Shown: positions 24,331-38,424, counted from the stretch's first letter. The stretch is 64,000 bases of DNA from Casuarius casuarius (GCA_003342895.1 PTFA01000082.1:2476793-2540792), one strand, 5' to 3'. Program-made: numbers and translations. Notes: a model not told the origin generated them from the sequence alone.

Positions 24331-26624
24331 TTTCCCAACTCAGATGATTGCAATAACTTTGTATCATAAAACCTTATAAAGCAGTTTAATCTTCTTTTAT
24401 GCATGAAGTAACTGAATCTTTTTATATAGTACCGCTTCATTTCTGTACATCTAACACTAACAACAGCTTAATACAAGGTGTAATAATATTTTTCACTTCA
24501 TCTTTTCTGGGTTGCAGAACCTGTTGCAGCATCTTCGCTTCCCCCGATAGTTCTACTGGTTTCTTTTCTATAACCTGTTATACTTGAAGGAAAATTGGCA
24601 GGTGCCCTGCTAGCAATCAGGAACGTTAGAAGGGCCCCAGAAAGACCTCTGGTTTTCCACTTCATTGCACATAATCATGGTTTCCATGACCTTCATGACT
24701 CCTTACCACATGCCCTGAAACACAGAGGAGAACTAGATAGCAAACCTAGGGAAATGGCTAAAACTAAACACATTATTTACCTGGGTTTTCATGACAGCTT
24801 TAGATTAATGGACAAATGATGCCAGACAATTTCTCTTCTATTACTTCTCAGACAGTTTTTGGTTCAGACATACTGTATCTTAACTCCTTATTCCTCAGAA
24901 GATACCCGTTTTTCTAATTTATTTCCTACAAAGGCATCTGTAGAAACATTTTGCAATTTTTCTGAGTTAATTCTTACTGGCAAAAGAAAGGTGTTAATAG
25001 CTAAATGAGGACAATGAACAGTGCATTGACTTCTTCAATGCAGAGCAATCCTTTGCATTTTCTTTCAGACAATTATTACCTCCTGTGTCTTACACTATTA
25101 TCTACCTGTGGAGTGTAATCAGCCCCTTATCTTGGTACTTAATGTTATATACACTTAACACTGTTAGACTTCAGTGTAAGTGATTTGATGTTTATTCCAT
25201 AAGCAATTTTAACTTACCTTCCAGGCTCATTTTTTGTCAAGTATCTATAAACAACTGTGTGTACTAGCATGAATGGTTCTACCTGTGGCATTCTGATTCT
25301 GCATATATAGTAGCAGTTACTTAGAGGGCAGGAAACGGAAATTTTTTTGTTTCTTTTTTCCATGTTTTCAAGAAAAGGGCTAGAAGCATCAAAAGAAAGG
25401 CAATTGCAAATATGGGAGAAGTAATCATTCACTTAAGGCATTCCTAACTCNAAGTTCGCTTTAAGAATACAGTCTGTAATGTAACACACACACAGGCCCC
25501 CTAGCTTGGGAAAAACTGTGAGGAATCAATGCTAAGTTCCAGGCTCTGGATTCTGGTCCCTTCCAGCATCCGTTCGCAATCGGATCTCCACTCCAGCCTG
25601 CATCATGGCTTGTAGTGTGGCTATTTTCCAAGCATCATGCTGATAGAACTTGCAGTTTTTGTTCCTTANCTTGCCACAGAGTTTGGGAAATGACCAAAAC
25701 TTTAATTACAAACCTAACTCCTCTTTTCACTCATCCTGGACATAACTTGACTTCTCTGTAATTAGACATCAGCAAGTTAGATATACTTGCTCTATTTGTT
25801 CATGAAGAACTTCAGCACATATCTATTTTAAGTGAAGACCATGGTCTTAGGCCCAAGGTCTCTCCTAGACCACCACTTACTGCAGCTATCCTCAGTAGTG
25901 TTGCTCTCCCCCTGCATAGCTGACCTTGCTCTGTTTATCCAGAATATTTCTGGGCCCACATTTCCTCCCTCTTTATTTAAATCAGAGTGCTTCCTCACCA
26001 GGTATCTGGGCATTAGGAAGAACATCTGAGTCTCAAGCAAGATAATACTTCCGATATAAAGTGCAGAGGTAGTTCAGCTCTCAAATGATTGTAAGACTTT
26101 TTCCTATCACCCCAGAACGGAACAATCCATTTTTTTCAAAATTCATTTTTCTGAAAACACAAGGTTCATGTTCAGTTACTGGCTCCTGCCCTCCTTCCTT
26201 TTTTCTTAGGATTTCTAAAGAATTTGGTGCAAGAAACAGCCAGGAAAATCTCAGGTCTAAGCTCTACTAGTAAAAGCTTCACAAAACTCTGAACAATGGA
26301 CAAACAAGTTCTATAACAAAAAGTGTAATGCAATCCGTAATCCTCACTGCAAGCTCCACCCACAATACATGCATATGCATTGACATCTAGATATCACTTT
26401 TGTCTAAAAAAATTTCTGTTAAATAAATCATGCTGTAGAGAGACCTAAACAGAGTCTATGTGATTGCTGTCTTAATAACTAGTACCAGGAAGCAGTAATC
26501 CACTTGATATTAGCAATTACAACCAAATCATTTTAGTACAAATTGATATACATGATATTGTAATATTTTACAAAAAAGTCCTTCTGTCTCTCATGTTTCA
26601 GTTCCTGGGCTATATATTCCCTTG

Positions 26625-26695
26625 GCTTCTGAGACAGAAGTCAGTGGAAACTGCACATGAAGAACTAGGACAGCATGCTGGCCTCTAAGGGGTTT
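26625..26695. mobile_element. Palindromic-ended short element, fragment
   Basis: ACAGAAGTCAGTGGAAACTG then CACATGAAGAACTAGGACAGCATGC resembles the interior 'gaagtcaatgggactgcacatg...ttaagcatgtgc' of a non-autonomous element common in reptile and bird DNA. Only about 70 bp is recognisable and no terminus is clear. Confidence 0.35.
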
Positions 26696-27224
26696 GGATG
26701 CCCCAGGCAACCTGGAAAGCATCCATTCTTCCTTGTTTTCAGTCTTTCAAACAGCAGAGATACTAAATGTTACACAGCTTTTAATATGCTAGTTTGCACA
26801 TATCTCCAAAGAATATGGATATAATTGGCAATTGCCTAAGAAAACAAAAGGAAACAAATATACCTCAAACCTTAAAAAAAATTATAATAGAAAACCTCAA
26901 ATATTTGATTTACTTTCTAAACCTGCACCTCAAGCAGAATTGTGTCAGATGCCAAGCAGCATGGGAGAAAGACCACACATTCTTTCTTTTAAGATCAAGT
27001 TTCATAAAAAGACTGCATTTCTCTTCCATCACAGTGAAGGACTAGGTGGACCTACAAGCAATGAAAGGTCTCTTCTCATTATATCTCTCCTGATGCAACC
27101 TGCTGCGACCTGATCCAGCACACCAAACACTTCACTCAGGGCCTATTTACCTGGCACAGTGCCATGCAGAAATGCCTAAGCTGAAGGCATCAGCTTGCAT
27201 ACTACTGGAAGCTGTGCTAAATAG

Positions 27225-27315
27225 AAGGAGGAAACTGGGTCAGATCAAAGGCTCATTTAGGCCACTAGCCTCTTTCCAGTTGTTAGCACACTCAGTTTTC
27301 CAAAGGGAAATGCTT
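27225..27315 (-). mobile_element. CR1-like 3' end, antisense, decayed
   Basis: AAACTGGGTCAGATCAAAGG then CTCATTTAGGCCACTAGCCT then CTTTCCAGTTGTTAGCACAC then AGTTTTCCAAAGGGAAATGC follows the antisense CR1 3' end ('actgggtcagaccaaaggtccatctagcccagtatcctgtctcc...cagatgcttcagagggaaatgc'). The match covers about 85 bp in the right order with many substitutions. The rest of the LINE is not recognisable. Confidence 0.5.
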
Positions 27316-29063
27316 ATATGTGTTGCTGTGAAACACAAAGCAAGAGGGCAAGGAACTCTGGTCTAGAAGAGGAAGATAAGTTCAGTTTTTAAAAGGTAGG
27401 CTTACTTCTGATTTGTTCTTAGAGTCATGACTATGGCCACAAACACATTTCACCCTTTCCATGTTCCAAAACTGAAGTATAGCAACATCAAATTAGAGCC
27501 AAAGAAATTAAAAATTGTTTCATTTAAACATAATTATATCATTAAATGTAATTTTTGTATTACACAAAAGGTTAATATGATAGCAACTTATTAAAAGAAT
27601 TTCTGTGAACCTCATCAAGAAAGTTAATAATTTAGATACCATATGAACTACAGGAAAAATCCCTATGATGCATTTGTCTGTATAAAGCAGCAGTTTTCAA
27701 GGTTATTCCTTTCATATGTCTTAATAGAGGTGAATGCTGCTAACTGGAAAACTAAATATACTTTGAGATTTATTATTTCAGTAATTGCATTTCAGGTGCT
27801 AATTAAAAGCAAAGCCAAGAAGAATATTTCATAANGAGTAAAAAGTGAATTTTTCTGAATACACATACACACATGCAATACAGTACACATGCAGTACCAC
27901 TATCCAGAGCCTCCCTTTCCAATAGCAAAGAACACAAGTTGTACATCCTGCAAGGGAGCCATTTCTGACCAAAGAGGCTGCTTTTCCCTTTCCAGGTGGG
28001 ACAGCAGAGCACCGACAAATTCACTACATTGTGCAACATTCTGGATGGGGCAAAGAAGCAACGGAGGAGCAGAAAAGCAAAAGAGGATTCTTGGTTATGG
28101 CTCATGCAAAGCACATCGAGGTTAAAAATTGCTACTTGTAAGCTTTAGATTGGGGGTTGGAAGGCAGTTCTAGAAGTGTGAAATTCTTCAGAATTTGTGA
28201 AGAAAGAGACTAGCAAGGTCAGGAAGCAGGATGAAGGCACTCACAAAAAGAGAAGGTGGAAAGTCTGGTATCAGGAAAAAATGAAGAGGAAACTCAAGGA
28301 AAAAGGCAAAAGACCATTTTTTTGTAATTCTATAGGAGGCTTAAGTCCTATTCCCTAGAAAGGTGTGAGATTCACATAGATTATTCTTTAACCTCTGAGT
28401 GGGGCAAGAAGAACTGGTGGACTGGCTCAGATAAATGTCATCTTCTGTTAGGAAGCAGTGGTATCCATTTACCTCGTGATACATTCTGAAAGTGTACCAG
28501 AGGCTCCTATTTTCTGGCAAAGGGAGCTTAGTATTGTTTCAAACGTTCACCAAGAAGATGATAAAAAATATATAAGGATACGGGGACTCCAGGAATCATA
28601 TTAATGTGGAATCTTATTCAGAGGAGCATTTTAATTTAAGTTTCTTTCACAATCATTCCTTATATTGTGGCAACAAACTGTACACCTTTTCTTCTCCCTT
28701 CTACTTTTTTTTCCTTGATGCTGGCTGTAATCACCTCCAGGATAAATGGAGCTATTATAGCAAGCTTTTCATCCTTACTCGTATTATGTTTATAATTTAA
28801 AGAAATGGTTTTGAACTAGAAGAAGTAATGGATGAAAAAGCAAAGCTGGATACAGGCAGAGAATAGTCAGGTAGCAGAGAAGAAGAAAGCTATATGGGAT
28901 GGCAAAATTGACCTCATCTGTGGCAAAAGCATTATGGGTTATTTTTCATTCTTTCTTTGCTACAGATTTCAAAATTTAATGTTTTTAATTTTCCTTTCTC
29001 AGTTCAGACTTTTAGTGCTCATATAAGCATATGGAATATTGCAAATATAAGTGGAGTATCTTC

Positions 29064-29084
29064 TTTTTTTAAAAAAAAAAAAAA
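29064..29084. repeat. T7A14 homopolymer junction
   Basis: Seven Ts are followed directly by fourteen As. Such tracts are stiff, nucleosome-disfavouring DNA and prone to slippage. No retroelement body precedes it that would make it a poly-A tail. A similar T9A11 junction lies at 53523-53542. Confidence 0.85.
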
Positions 29085-29324
29085 CCTTTTTCATTATCCT
29101 AATCAAAAAATAATCTACTTCCGGTATGCTGTCCTTGAGAGACTAGTCCTTAAGCAAGATGCACAATTAGCTTTGATTGGAATACCGGTATAAACAAGAA
29201 TATAAAGCCATGAAATAGCAAACGCAACAATAAACCTTGTGCACAGGAATGATGCAGTGGAAGATGCTGTTGGAAATCCTCATTCTAATGTCTCCTGATC
29301 TTTGCCAGTTTTTAAAAATGCATA

Positions 29325-29465
29325 CTAAATTCTCTTCCGATTTTACTCCGGTGTAGTTACTCTGAAGGCAACAAGGCCAGCTAGGCAGAGGGATGTTATC
29401 TGATGTCCAAGTGAAGTCAACAGCACTCTACCTGAGCACTGAAAGCTGGACCAGGGCTCAGTTGC
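29325..29465. mobile_element. Palindromic-ended short element, decayed copy
   Basis: TTTTACTCCGGTGTAGTTAC then TCTGAAGGCAACAAGGCCAG resembles the 'tttacaccggtgtaact...gagagcagaatctggccc' portion of a sauropsid palindromic element. GTGAAGTCAACAGCACTCTA then CCTGAGCACTGAAAGCTGGA resembles another of its internal blocks. The two blocks lie about 40 bp apart, in the expected orientation. Borders are approximate. Confidence 0.4.
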
Positions 29466-32400
29466 ATGCAGTTGTACAGTAAATGTAAGGGAGTTCTTTC
29501 ATATCAGCTTTCAACACATGCTGAGGAGTGTGATTGCTGCCCTGTGCTGATATGTTACTGGGACAAATCAGACATGAAATGCTACCTGCTTAAAAGAAAT
29601 CCAGAGGAACCCTTTATTGTGATTACAAACTCATCCGCCACTAGCAACTATTTATACCTGACACCATGAAGAAAAAAGAATATAAAGAGAGAGGATCCAT
29701 TTACAGAAAGAATAGGGCAACATAATACAGAACAAAAGTGAAGTGCCATTTGGTTTTCACTTTGTCCAGGAGGGAATTAAGTCAAGATACTTAGGTACTT
29801 ACTGCAAAAGACATCAAAGTTGTCTAGTGCTGCACATCCCCTTCTGCCTGAACTTAAGCCTCTTAAATAGAGAATTAAAATAAATCTTCCCACATCTCAA
29901 TATTATAGTGGTATTTCCACACTACAGTGTGCAGGACATGATTTTTTTCCTTGCTACCAATAATACTCTTTGGCTTTTTTAGAATCATTGTTTTAATATT
30001 AAACGCAATCAAAGATGTAGTTTGAAAACAACACAAGTTTTCCTACAAGCTGAAAAGGTGCTTTATTCTCACAGAGGTTGGTTACTTTGTCCTAAGAAAC
30101 ATCACAAATTCCCCAGGGACCAAGACAGTTCTGACTTGACAGCAATATGTATTGGCTAATGAACACACACACTGTTGTCTGTTGTTTATTCCTTTTGAAA
30201 GAAAAAGGTGGTTTGGAAGAAATATCTGACCTGTCAGAAATGATTCCCTGCCTTCTGGATTCAAAGTTTTCTTTCTTTTTACATAATGGCAGTTTTCCAC
30301 AGTTTATCGTAACATCTGCAACTAGTTCTCTCATCTATGAAAAACCATTATTAAAAGAGTGTCCTACTGAAGAGACGGGATATGTTTAGCAGGCAGTTCA
30401 TACTTAGGCGATACTTTTTTCTCACAGAAGCATTTCCAGCTGCAGGAAATGTAAGAACAGAATCTTTTCATCAAGAATCAGTCCCAGACTCTCATGATGT
30501 TTGGAGAATTAGCTGAATGCTGCCAGTGCATTTGCAGTTTGTTTTCTTTGTTGCTTTCTTCTAGGCTTTTGCTTTTTTAAATGCTATGGCTTCATTCCTA
30601 GCGCTCTCCCAGGGGCAAGTGGGCTTTTTAAAAAGATCTGTTTCTTCAAGTACCAGAACAGTCAATTAAACTACCAGCTTTTCTACTGGGGTTATAAGCA
30701 AGAGGATGATTAGGGTCACTTTATGATATCAGTTCATTCATGATGTGATGACGATATGTTTAAAGAGAAACACGACTACAGTCTGGAGAAAAAAAAATAA
30801 GTAAAGCCATGATCCTACCACCTGCAGGTGCTCGATTTTAGACATATTGACCAGAGGTAAAAGTGGGAAAAAAACAACTTGAGAACTAAAAATGCAGCAG
30901 TAACCTGACTGAAGGAGGTTTTCTAGAGCCAAGGCCTTTCCTAATCTGTATTAGATTTTGTACACAATCATCACTGTCAGTTTATTTGCTCAGGATTTCT
31001 GTGGATTTCTGGATAAAGCCCATTCATCATTAGAGCTGTCCCACAGCTCAGTCAGAATAAAGGGATGTTGTGAAATACTGTGTGTGAGGCATCATATTTT
31101 TTGCACTGTAAAATACCTGTTTTAAACTGAAGAAGGGATGAACAGTAAGTTTCAAGGAAATGTAGCAGCTTCTTTCCCCTCTGGCTGCTCATACAATACA
31201 GCATGATGACAGAGGAAACGACAACTGAGTCACTAAAACAACATTATTGGAACTGACACAGAGACTGAAGCAGTCATATTTGGCCCTAAAATACACAGTC
31301 TGAATATATCTGACTGGGGTGGAGTTGATAAATTCAGGTACCTGCAGGCCCACATCTGGTTACATTCTAATTTAAATTCCAATGAGGGTATTGATTCTGT
31401 TCTTATAGGAACTCAGGTGAAATTGGGTGGTCTTTACAAAGTAAATTGTTGCCTGAACCACTCTATAAGCAATTGCTGGTCACACAAATAATTCTGTATG
31501 CATAGTCACTTATAGAATATGGCTATGTCCATTACAGATATTGCTGGCTTTCCATAGATTAAATGTTCTACAGTACTAATTTCAGAGATTTATCACTCAT
31601 GACAATTTTACAGCCCACCTTAAATATTTGCCCTCTGTGAAAAAAGCAGCCTGTATTTAGAACAGTCTGACTGGTATGCGCTTCTTTGTAAATGTTTCAC
31701 AGAGCATATGCCTCAGAGCTTGGCACTGGAAACCAGCTGACGACTCACTCTGGGACAAATCTCAGAATCCCTAAGGCAAAAATAAATAAAAATTTAAAAA
31801 AAGTTATTAAAATGGCAGGTTTACGATAACCTGTGCAAAGAATCTCCTTCCTTCCCACTGAGTAGCTGCAGGTCAACAGCACAGTACCAAAAGACACAGA
31901 AAAACCCATCTTAATCTTTGCATGTGTCTCTGCAATTTTTCCGTTCATTATCATTATGAAAGCCCTATTAAGAAAGAAGCAAATGAATAAGCTACTAGCA
32001 AATGTTACTTTCAACAGGTAAAAGTGAGTGAGGCAATGTAAGGACTGTGTAGAGCCACTGTTCTTTCCTCAAACTCTGCTTCTTTTAATGCTAGTTGCTG
32101 AATGCATTTTTTCCATAGTATAATGCTGATGACAGCCAATGCATAGTCACCTTTCTTGTGGAGAATATTATGGCAGAGAAGTCTGTAATGAGGGGAGGAA
32201 GCAGGAAAGTACCCAGTTACACCTTTCAATCTTTTAACAGGGAGGTTTTGTGTCTATGAAGCTGTTTTATGTTTCAGAAAGTCATTCTCTCAGTTAGCAA
32301 TATTTATACCAGCACTCTCACAGCACATATGCCCAGGGACCATATAACAAAATTCAGGGGCAGGGGACAGCAAACGAACAAAGGTGATCATGGGTAACAA

Positions 32401-33679
32401 GATTCTGCAGTGCATTTCATTAAAACTACATATGAGGATTTTTACATTGCAGGCCAGAAGATCCATTACCCATTTACAACCAGGTGCAAGAGGTTCAAGC
32501 TAACCCTGTGAGCCTTAACCAAAGGCCGGAATAAAACACTGGATAAAAGAAAGTAGAAAGAGGACAGAAGACAAACTATTAGCAGAGAGTAGGTACTGCA
32601 GGTGTTCCTACTGGCTTGGTTTCCCTTTGTATGTTGTCTGTTTGCAGAGCACAAAGATTGTAATGAAAGAGCTGGCAACAGTGAAGCGAAGCAATTGCAT
32701 TAATCGGAGGGAAGACTTGGCTGCATGCTGATATCCAGCTACGAACTGGAAAACACAGCCATGGAAGAGTATAGCAAGTTACACTTTGGCATTGCCCTCT
32801 CTGAGTAGAAATGCCTTTACATGTGTTATTGTCCACTGATATTAATGAGTTGGGAATATTTGAAAACTGAGCACTGTACATGGGGCAACATAATTTTAAC
32901 CAGGAAAGCACCATCCTTATGGTACCACTGTAACTGAGCACTTTGATGAAAGATGTGGTGACAANGATGAAGAAAACGGTTCTGGAGAAGCCTTTTCCCA
33001 TTAGTTTCTTCTTATCAGGTAAAAGTCAGTGACTATCTCAAAGTTTTTATTACCTTCTTTATGGACTTGTTAGGGTGCATAGAGCTGGGGTGCCACAGAG
33101 CAAATAAAATGCTATACTGCAATAGTGCCTGGTCAAAAGCTGCCCCAGAAGAAATGGCTGTGCAAAGAAGGCTGGGCAAGACTGCTGACATCTCTTCCAT
33201 GTATCAGCTGTCTTTAGGAGCAAACAGCAGAATTTAAAATCAAAGTCAGTAAAGTAGGCCAATAAAAATCTTGAAGCATAAAGAAAGTTGTTGGTTTTTT
33301 TAATTACTTGATGTTACCTGTGTTTTGCTCTTGATCACTTGAACTTACGAGCCTTTTAAAGTCAGTGAACCAAAACCTCAAGCATCAGATCAGACAGAGC
33401 AACTTCTTTGCACTTTTGTATTTCCCACAGGCAGTGCCCTTCTAGCAACACAACATTTTTATTGAAATATTGTCACACATCACCGAAAGCATGCAGGGGT
33501 CTCAGAACTGACAGGTTACTAAAGAAGCTGTGCCTTTAGCTTATTTAATGAGTTAAATGACATGTAGTTTTATGCATAAGTTAAGCCCTACTGGCACTCC
33601 AGAGCCCTCAGGCCTAGGGACCTCTCTCCTCCCCAGAAAAATTCTGACATAACACTGACTCCCCTTAGCGCTACAATGA

Positions 33680-33785
33680 CAAGAGAAAATCAGGCCAGTA
33701 AAGGCAGTAAACACAGTCAGCTCCTGCAGCAGTCAATGAAAATTGAGTAGAAGCTTAACCTCTTTCCAAAATCAGGCCATTAGAT
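33680..33785. mobile_element. Palindromic-ended short element, decayed copy
   Basis: AAAATCAGGCC occurs at both ends (about 33688-33698 and 33769-33779). Between them GTCAATGAAAATTGAGTAGA then AGCTTAACCTCTTTCC follows 'gtcaatgggagttaggcgcctaacctctttg' of the same element class. The second AAAATCAGGCC is the canonical terminus of this family. Both copies lie in the same orientation, so this may be an end plus a partial copy. Confidence 0.45.
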
Positions 33786-36700
33786 TATATCTGCTGTTGG
33801 AGCATTTGTGTTTGCACAGCTAAGAACAGGCATTGTATGTTGAGAAAGCTTTCTTCCAGTTGTCAGGTCAATTGTGTCAGTTTTAGAAGGGATCATGTAG
33901 AAATTAATATGTCTTTAAATCAAATATTTTTCTAATTGTACTCAGAACTTAAAACAATTCGTGAAAAATTTTCCATTCAATTTTTCAGAACTGTTCAGAA
34001 GACAAAGTGATTACCAGCCTGGCCTTCCTTGAAAACTAAGGACATTATGGATCCCAGCTAAGGATACCTATAAAATTACTTCTCTAATGCCCCATTTCTT
34101 TTCTGAACAGAGTTGTCTAGGGGCTTTCCAAGCACCACCTAAGGGTAAATCAGTTTTGTAACTGAACACAAGTGAGTTGTTTCTGTGAACACAAGCTGGA
34201 CTGGCAGACGCCCTCACGATCACAGTGTACACAGGTGACCAAGCAGATGCAGAGTTCTCGCTTCCCCTTNTGGAGGCCTGCATTGCCTGTCCCTATAGTT
34301 TGGCAGCAGACACAGAGGCAGTGCTTTCAAGGCGACTGGGCTCAGGAATATGCAAGCAGGCACAGACACTAGGGGGATGACCAAAGCCATCATTTTATCC
34401 ATGCCTGCATAGCAGCCTATGCAACTGAACCCACATCAGCTTTTAGGCTAACCTAATCACAAATGTCTGCTTACTTGGGGGACATTATATCACAGTTTAA
34501 CCTTTGTTCCAGGGAGTAACACAGGAGAACAGTTTTTGCCAACAGAGAACTGCAGGAAGCAGCCAGCAGGTTGTAAGCCATGCCTATGAGAAAAGCTTAG
34601 ACACTTGAGGCAAATCACACAGGGGTTTGAGGTCAATGCACACAATTAAAACTTAACCTTCAGTGAATTAAGACCACCACANTCCTTGAACAAGAATAAT
34701 GCTTTAGGGTTTAACAGGCATTTTTTTCTCATCTCTGCTCAATTTTCCTGTGATTTCATGAAGGAAAACCCTAGTGAAACTTGCAAATGAGTGGCTTGTT
34801 TCATTCATTAAAAAATGCAATGAATGGGTTATTGCTGGCTGTGTAGCATTCACCAAAATTGCACAAATGTAGAAATGCGTTGCAAATGCAGTTCAGAGCA
34901 CTATGGAAAATCACAGCCAAAAGAGAGAGAGGAGAGAGACTTCCGGCTATTCCCTGTTTGCCCAACCAACAAAGAGATACAGCAGCTCCAAGTGACAAGG
35001 CAGGTGAAAGGCATGCAGAGCTCCTCAGAATGGCCTATTATCACCTCAGCAACCCCCAGGCACACATATTTGATAGGCAAAGAGAGAAAAACAGCTCTTG
35101 ATGCCCAGGGCAAAAACCTTTGGGGGGGAATAAACAAGTTCTGACATATAAAATCTTCAGGCACTTTGACTGTACTGATTGGGCTAGGAAAATAAGATGT
35201 GACAGGAACAGAATACAATCTGGAACACCATCCTTAGGGAGGAGAGGGGGTCTTTAGCAAGGGTCCTGTAAGCCATGTGGCTCACGGTGTTCCCCCAGGG
35301 TGATGCAGAGACTCATTGAGATGACACCTTCACTGAAATAACACTGTAGCTGTTTGATGCGGCCACTGCTCTAGGCAGGCTGAGAGGAAGTTTTCTACAG
35401 AGTAAAGGAAAAAATACTTCCTAGAACTGGAGGTGATGCCTGAGGACTTGACAAGAGCTCCTCAAGGGGTGCCAGCTCCCCAGTGACAAAGTGCCCTTTT
35501 GCTGTTCTTTTAAGCAGCATTAAGGAAGTANGGGCTTCCTCCACGAACTCTTTGGAAAAATCCTTCTTTCCAGAAACAGCACAGAGAATAATGGGTGGCT
35601 CAGTTACGAGGCATCCCTTAAGGAGTCACAATGCATGGGTTACTCCTTAAATCCACCTCTTCCAGCTGAAATCCAAACACAGTCTAGCTGAAATAACCCA
35701 TGCACTGTGTATTACTGAGGATAGACATATACTGCAGAATGCAGGGGCACCTGGGCCACTGTTAAATGAAATAGCTCAGGAACCAGCAGTCATTTACCCT
35801 CAGCAGTGTGTTAATTTATCCTGCTGAGGCACGTAGTGAGAAGATCTGCAAGATTCAGTCTTTGGAATTTGCAATAGAATCAAAGTGGCTTAAAACAATG
35901 GTCAGACAAAGGAAACACCACCTACTATTTAAATTTACCTAATCATCTCAGCTGTCTCTGAAAGGAGGTGACTTGTCCTTGGCCCAGGCAAAGAAACTAA
36001 GGGTGACGATTAATATTCAGTAGATGGTTTGGCTGAAGCACTTATACTCCTCAAATCTTTGCCTAGCCAAATCCTAGAGGATCTGTTTATCCTTAAACAG
36101 AGATGGCTGAGTGGAGCACCTATCCACTTCCGAGCTGATGAAATTTTCAGCCTGCCATATTAACATAAACCATCACCAACCATAACCTGACCTAATATGC
36201 TGAGCTGAGAACTGGAGTGGCACAAGAGCTGATACACCCACTGTTTTTAGCCATTTCTGCTCCTGGTAACTTTTTGACGACCTAGTGCAGACAACCATTG
36301 ATTGTAATCGCATTAGGTCTCATGGTTAAATCTACTAGCAAATATGAATCAGGACTCTAACTTGGGTGACTGGATGAAATACAGTTGTGTTAATCTTGAA
36401 ACAGTGCTAATATTCTCTGTCTCCTCACAGGACTGGGTAGCTCAGGTGTCGTGTCCTTCAGGTATTCAATTCATTTTTCCGCGCCCCAATCCAGGCATGT
36501 GTACCACTTCATGGGTTCACCTAGCTGATTGACAGATTTCTGGACTATGCTCCATTGTGCAAAACAGGCATGCTCTTAATCACAATAGAGAGAATAAGCC
36601 AAAGAAGAATACCTTGTTACACTTGACAGCCTTGCTGCATTCTGGATTTTTTTACTACTATCTGAGAAACAGCACTAAGCCAGAATCCCCGCAAAGTAAA

Positions 36701-37070
36701 TTTTCAGGCAAAGCATACACAGAACAAGTTTCTAAAAAAAAAGAAGATTATACTTCTTATTGAAAAGACACCAGGCTAAGATATTTGACTCAATACTAGA
36801 GGTGATCAAATCCCAGAACTACTGTCCCCAAGCACTTTTCTGTATTTCACTTTTGTTTTCATCTAGGGCCAAAATGTTTCATTTTCAACACTGCACTATG
36901 CGTGCCTGAACTGCCTCTGTGGAATAATGTATGTATGTACTCTGTTTCATGTTCTTACTCTCCTCCTGACTGGATTGCATTTCCCACGAGGGGCTGGCTA
37001 TAGGGCTCCCATGATGTATTTCTGCAGAAAGAGTTTCAGGGAAGATGCAGTCCAGCTGAAAATGCAAGCT

Positions 37071-37120
37071 GGGAAGGAGAGGGAAACAGAAAAGGGAAAG
37101 GGAAAGGGAAAGGGAAAGGG
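37071..37120 (+). repeat. GGGAAA array with G-quadruplex potential
   Basis: Positions 37091-37120 are five perfect AAAGGG units, and two more GGG runs lie upstream at 37071 and 37081. Five GGG runs separated by three-base loops satisfy the canonical G-quadruplex pattern on the plus strand. The array is also a perfect hexanucleotide microsatellite, so its length probably varies between individuals. An open frame through it encodes only a Gly-Lys repeat and is not a gene. Confidence 0.85.
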
Positions 37121-38196
37121 TCATGATGGCTGAGTTGCCAATATCCCTATTAAGGACCTTAACAAAAAGATGATAATGACTTGCAGTTCCCTCTGACTTC
37201 AAGGGATTGGATGATGATCACCCCTGGAAGAAAAATTAACTGGCTAACAGAGGCATTTTATATAAGCTGGCAAATATCACCAGATACACTGTAGTGGGCT
37301 AATAACTAATCAGTGACTGCTGCAAGCATGTCTCAGGAGCCTGGAAATTATGTCTTAAAAGAAAAGCTGGCACTCAAAACAAAATACAAACTCTGACAAC
37401 ACCAGCTGCCCTCACAGCTGATTTGGTCAACATAGGGGGACCATGGCTTCAGTCTGCCAGTAGCCACCCAGAGCTCTTCATGTCAACTCCAAAACCTCCT
37501 TGGGCCAGGAGAGANAGAGAGGGGGCAGACTGACCTCCTATGAGTAGAGGTGAGGCTGCAGAATTTCATAGTATGGGGAAGATCCCCAAACTAACAGAAA
37601 TTGTCACAATTGATGGTTACTGGAAAGAAGTGGTTGATTAATTCAGCAGGTGAAAAAGACATGAGAAATGAACTATAACACTTGAATACCTACCTACAAT
37701 ATGTACTTTGCTTTTTACCCCCTTTTATTGAGCTACCAGTCCAAATACATATAGTATGGGACCAAAATGTAGCTATATCCTATTTTGCTAATGTTTTCAT
37801 TTCTTGATTCATACACCAATATATTCTTCTAGTCCACTATTTGGTCAAAAATTCTTTACAACTTAAAAAAACAGTGACACTTGTGGTATGGAAATCATGA
37901 TGGGATGTTCTCAGGCAAAAGGGGGATTAATTGTAATTGCCGACTTTTCTGAGCATACTTAACAAAGTAGCAGCCAAATTCTGCCTTATTCCGTGAATCC
38001 AGGAGATTGTTTGAGCAGGCAATGTTATATTACTACAGGGTGGGAATGAAATCATGTGGGAGCCAGCAAGCACAGCTCATGGAGAAAAATTACCATTTTA
38101 TATTTATTACTTTGGCTGGCTTAAGTGCCACAGGAATAGACTCTCTAATGCATTTGAGTGCAATTCCCCAACAATTTGACTCTGTTGCTTTGTAAA

Positions 38197-38206
38197 CTAT
38201 TTTTAG
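38197..38206 (+). promoter_or_regulatory. Perfect MEF2 consensus
   Basis: CTATTTTTAG matches the MEF2 consensus YTAWWWWTAR at all ten positions. MEF2 proteins drive muscle and neuronal enhancers. An AT-rich ten-mer is expected several times by chance in such a window, so binding is unproven. Confidence 0.3.
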
Positions 38207-38424
38207 GGAAAGTCTCAGAAGGCTTTTAAAGGCACAAGCCATCTGATTTTCAAAGGTTATTTTGGTGGTTTATCAAAAGGATATAAATAACATGATACAT
38301 CTCTCCAGATTAGATTGATACTTTGAATTCAACTAGGAAATCAGAACTTTCAGAGAAAAATGCCCATTTTTAACTTGCACACCAGCTTTGTTCTATAAGC
38401 TTGAGTGCACTTCTTCAGCAGGTT

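Larger units (their letters stand above)
23661..27220. other. AT-rich non-coding DNA, no gene seen
   Basis: No exon or RNA gene is visible. A candidate regulatory stretch at 24.13-24.33 kb and a palindromic-element piece at 26.63-26.70 kb are listed separately. A short (CA) run lies at about 25482-25493. Two single N bases (25451, 25669) are 218 bp apart. Confidence 0.7.
27316..33675. other. AT-rich non-coding DNA, no gene seen
   Basis: Apart from the palindromic element at 29.3 kb and a T7A14 junction at 29064, I see no gene, RNA or named repeat. AT-rich sequence at 27.5-27.65 kb has mixed texture. Short CA-like runs occur at about 27860-27895 and 30162-30172. The longest frame (minus, 32579-33001, 140 codons) contains an N and no recognisable motif. 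Confidence 0.7.

Noticed and set aside
32579..33001. 140-codon minus-strand frame
   Set aside because: Interrupted by an N and without any recognisable motif; the opposite strand is equally unremarkable.
36927..37133. Small plus-strand frame ending in a Gly-Lys repeat
   Set aside because: The repeat is just the GGGAAA microsatellite read in frame.
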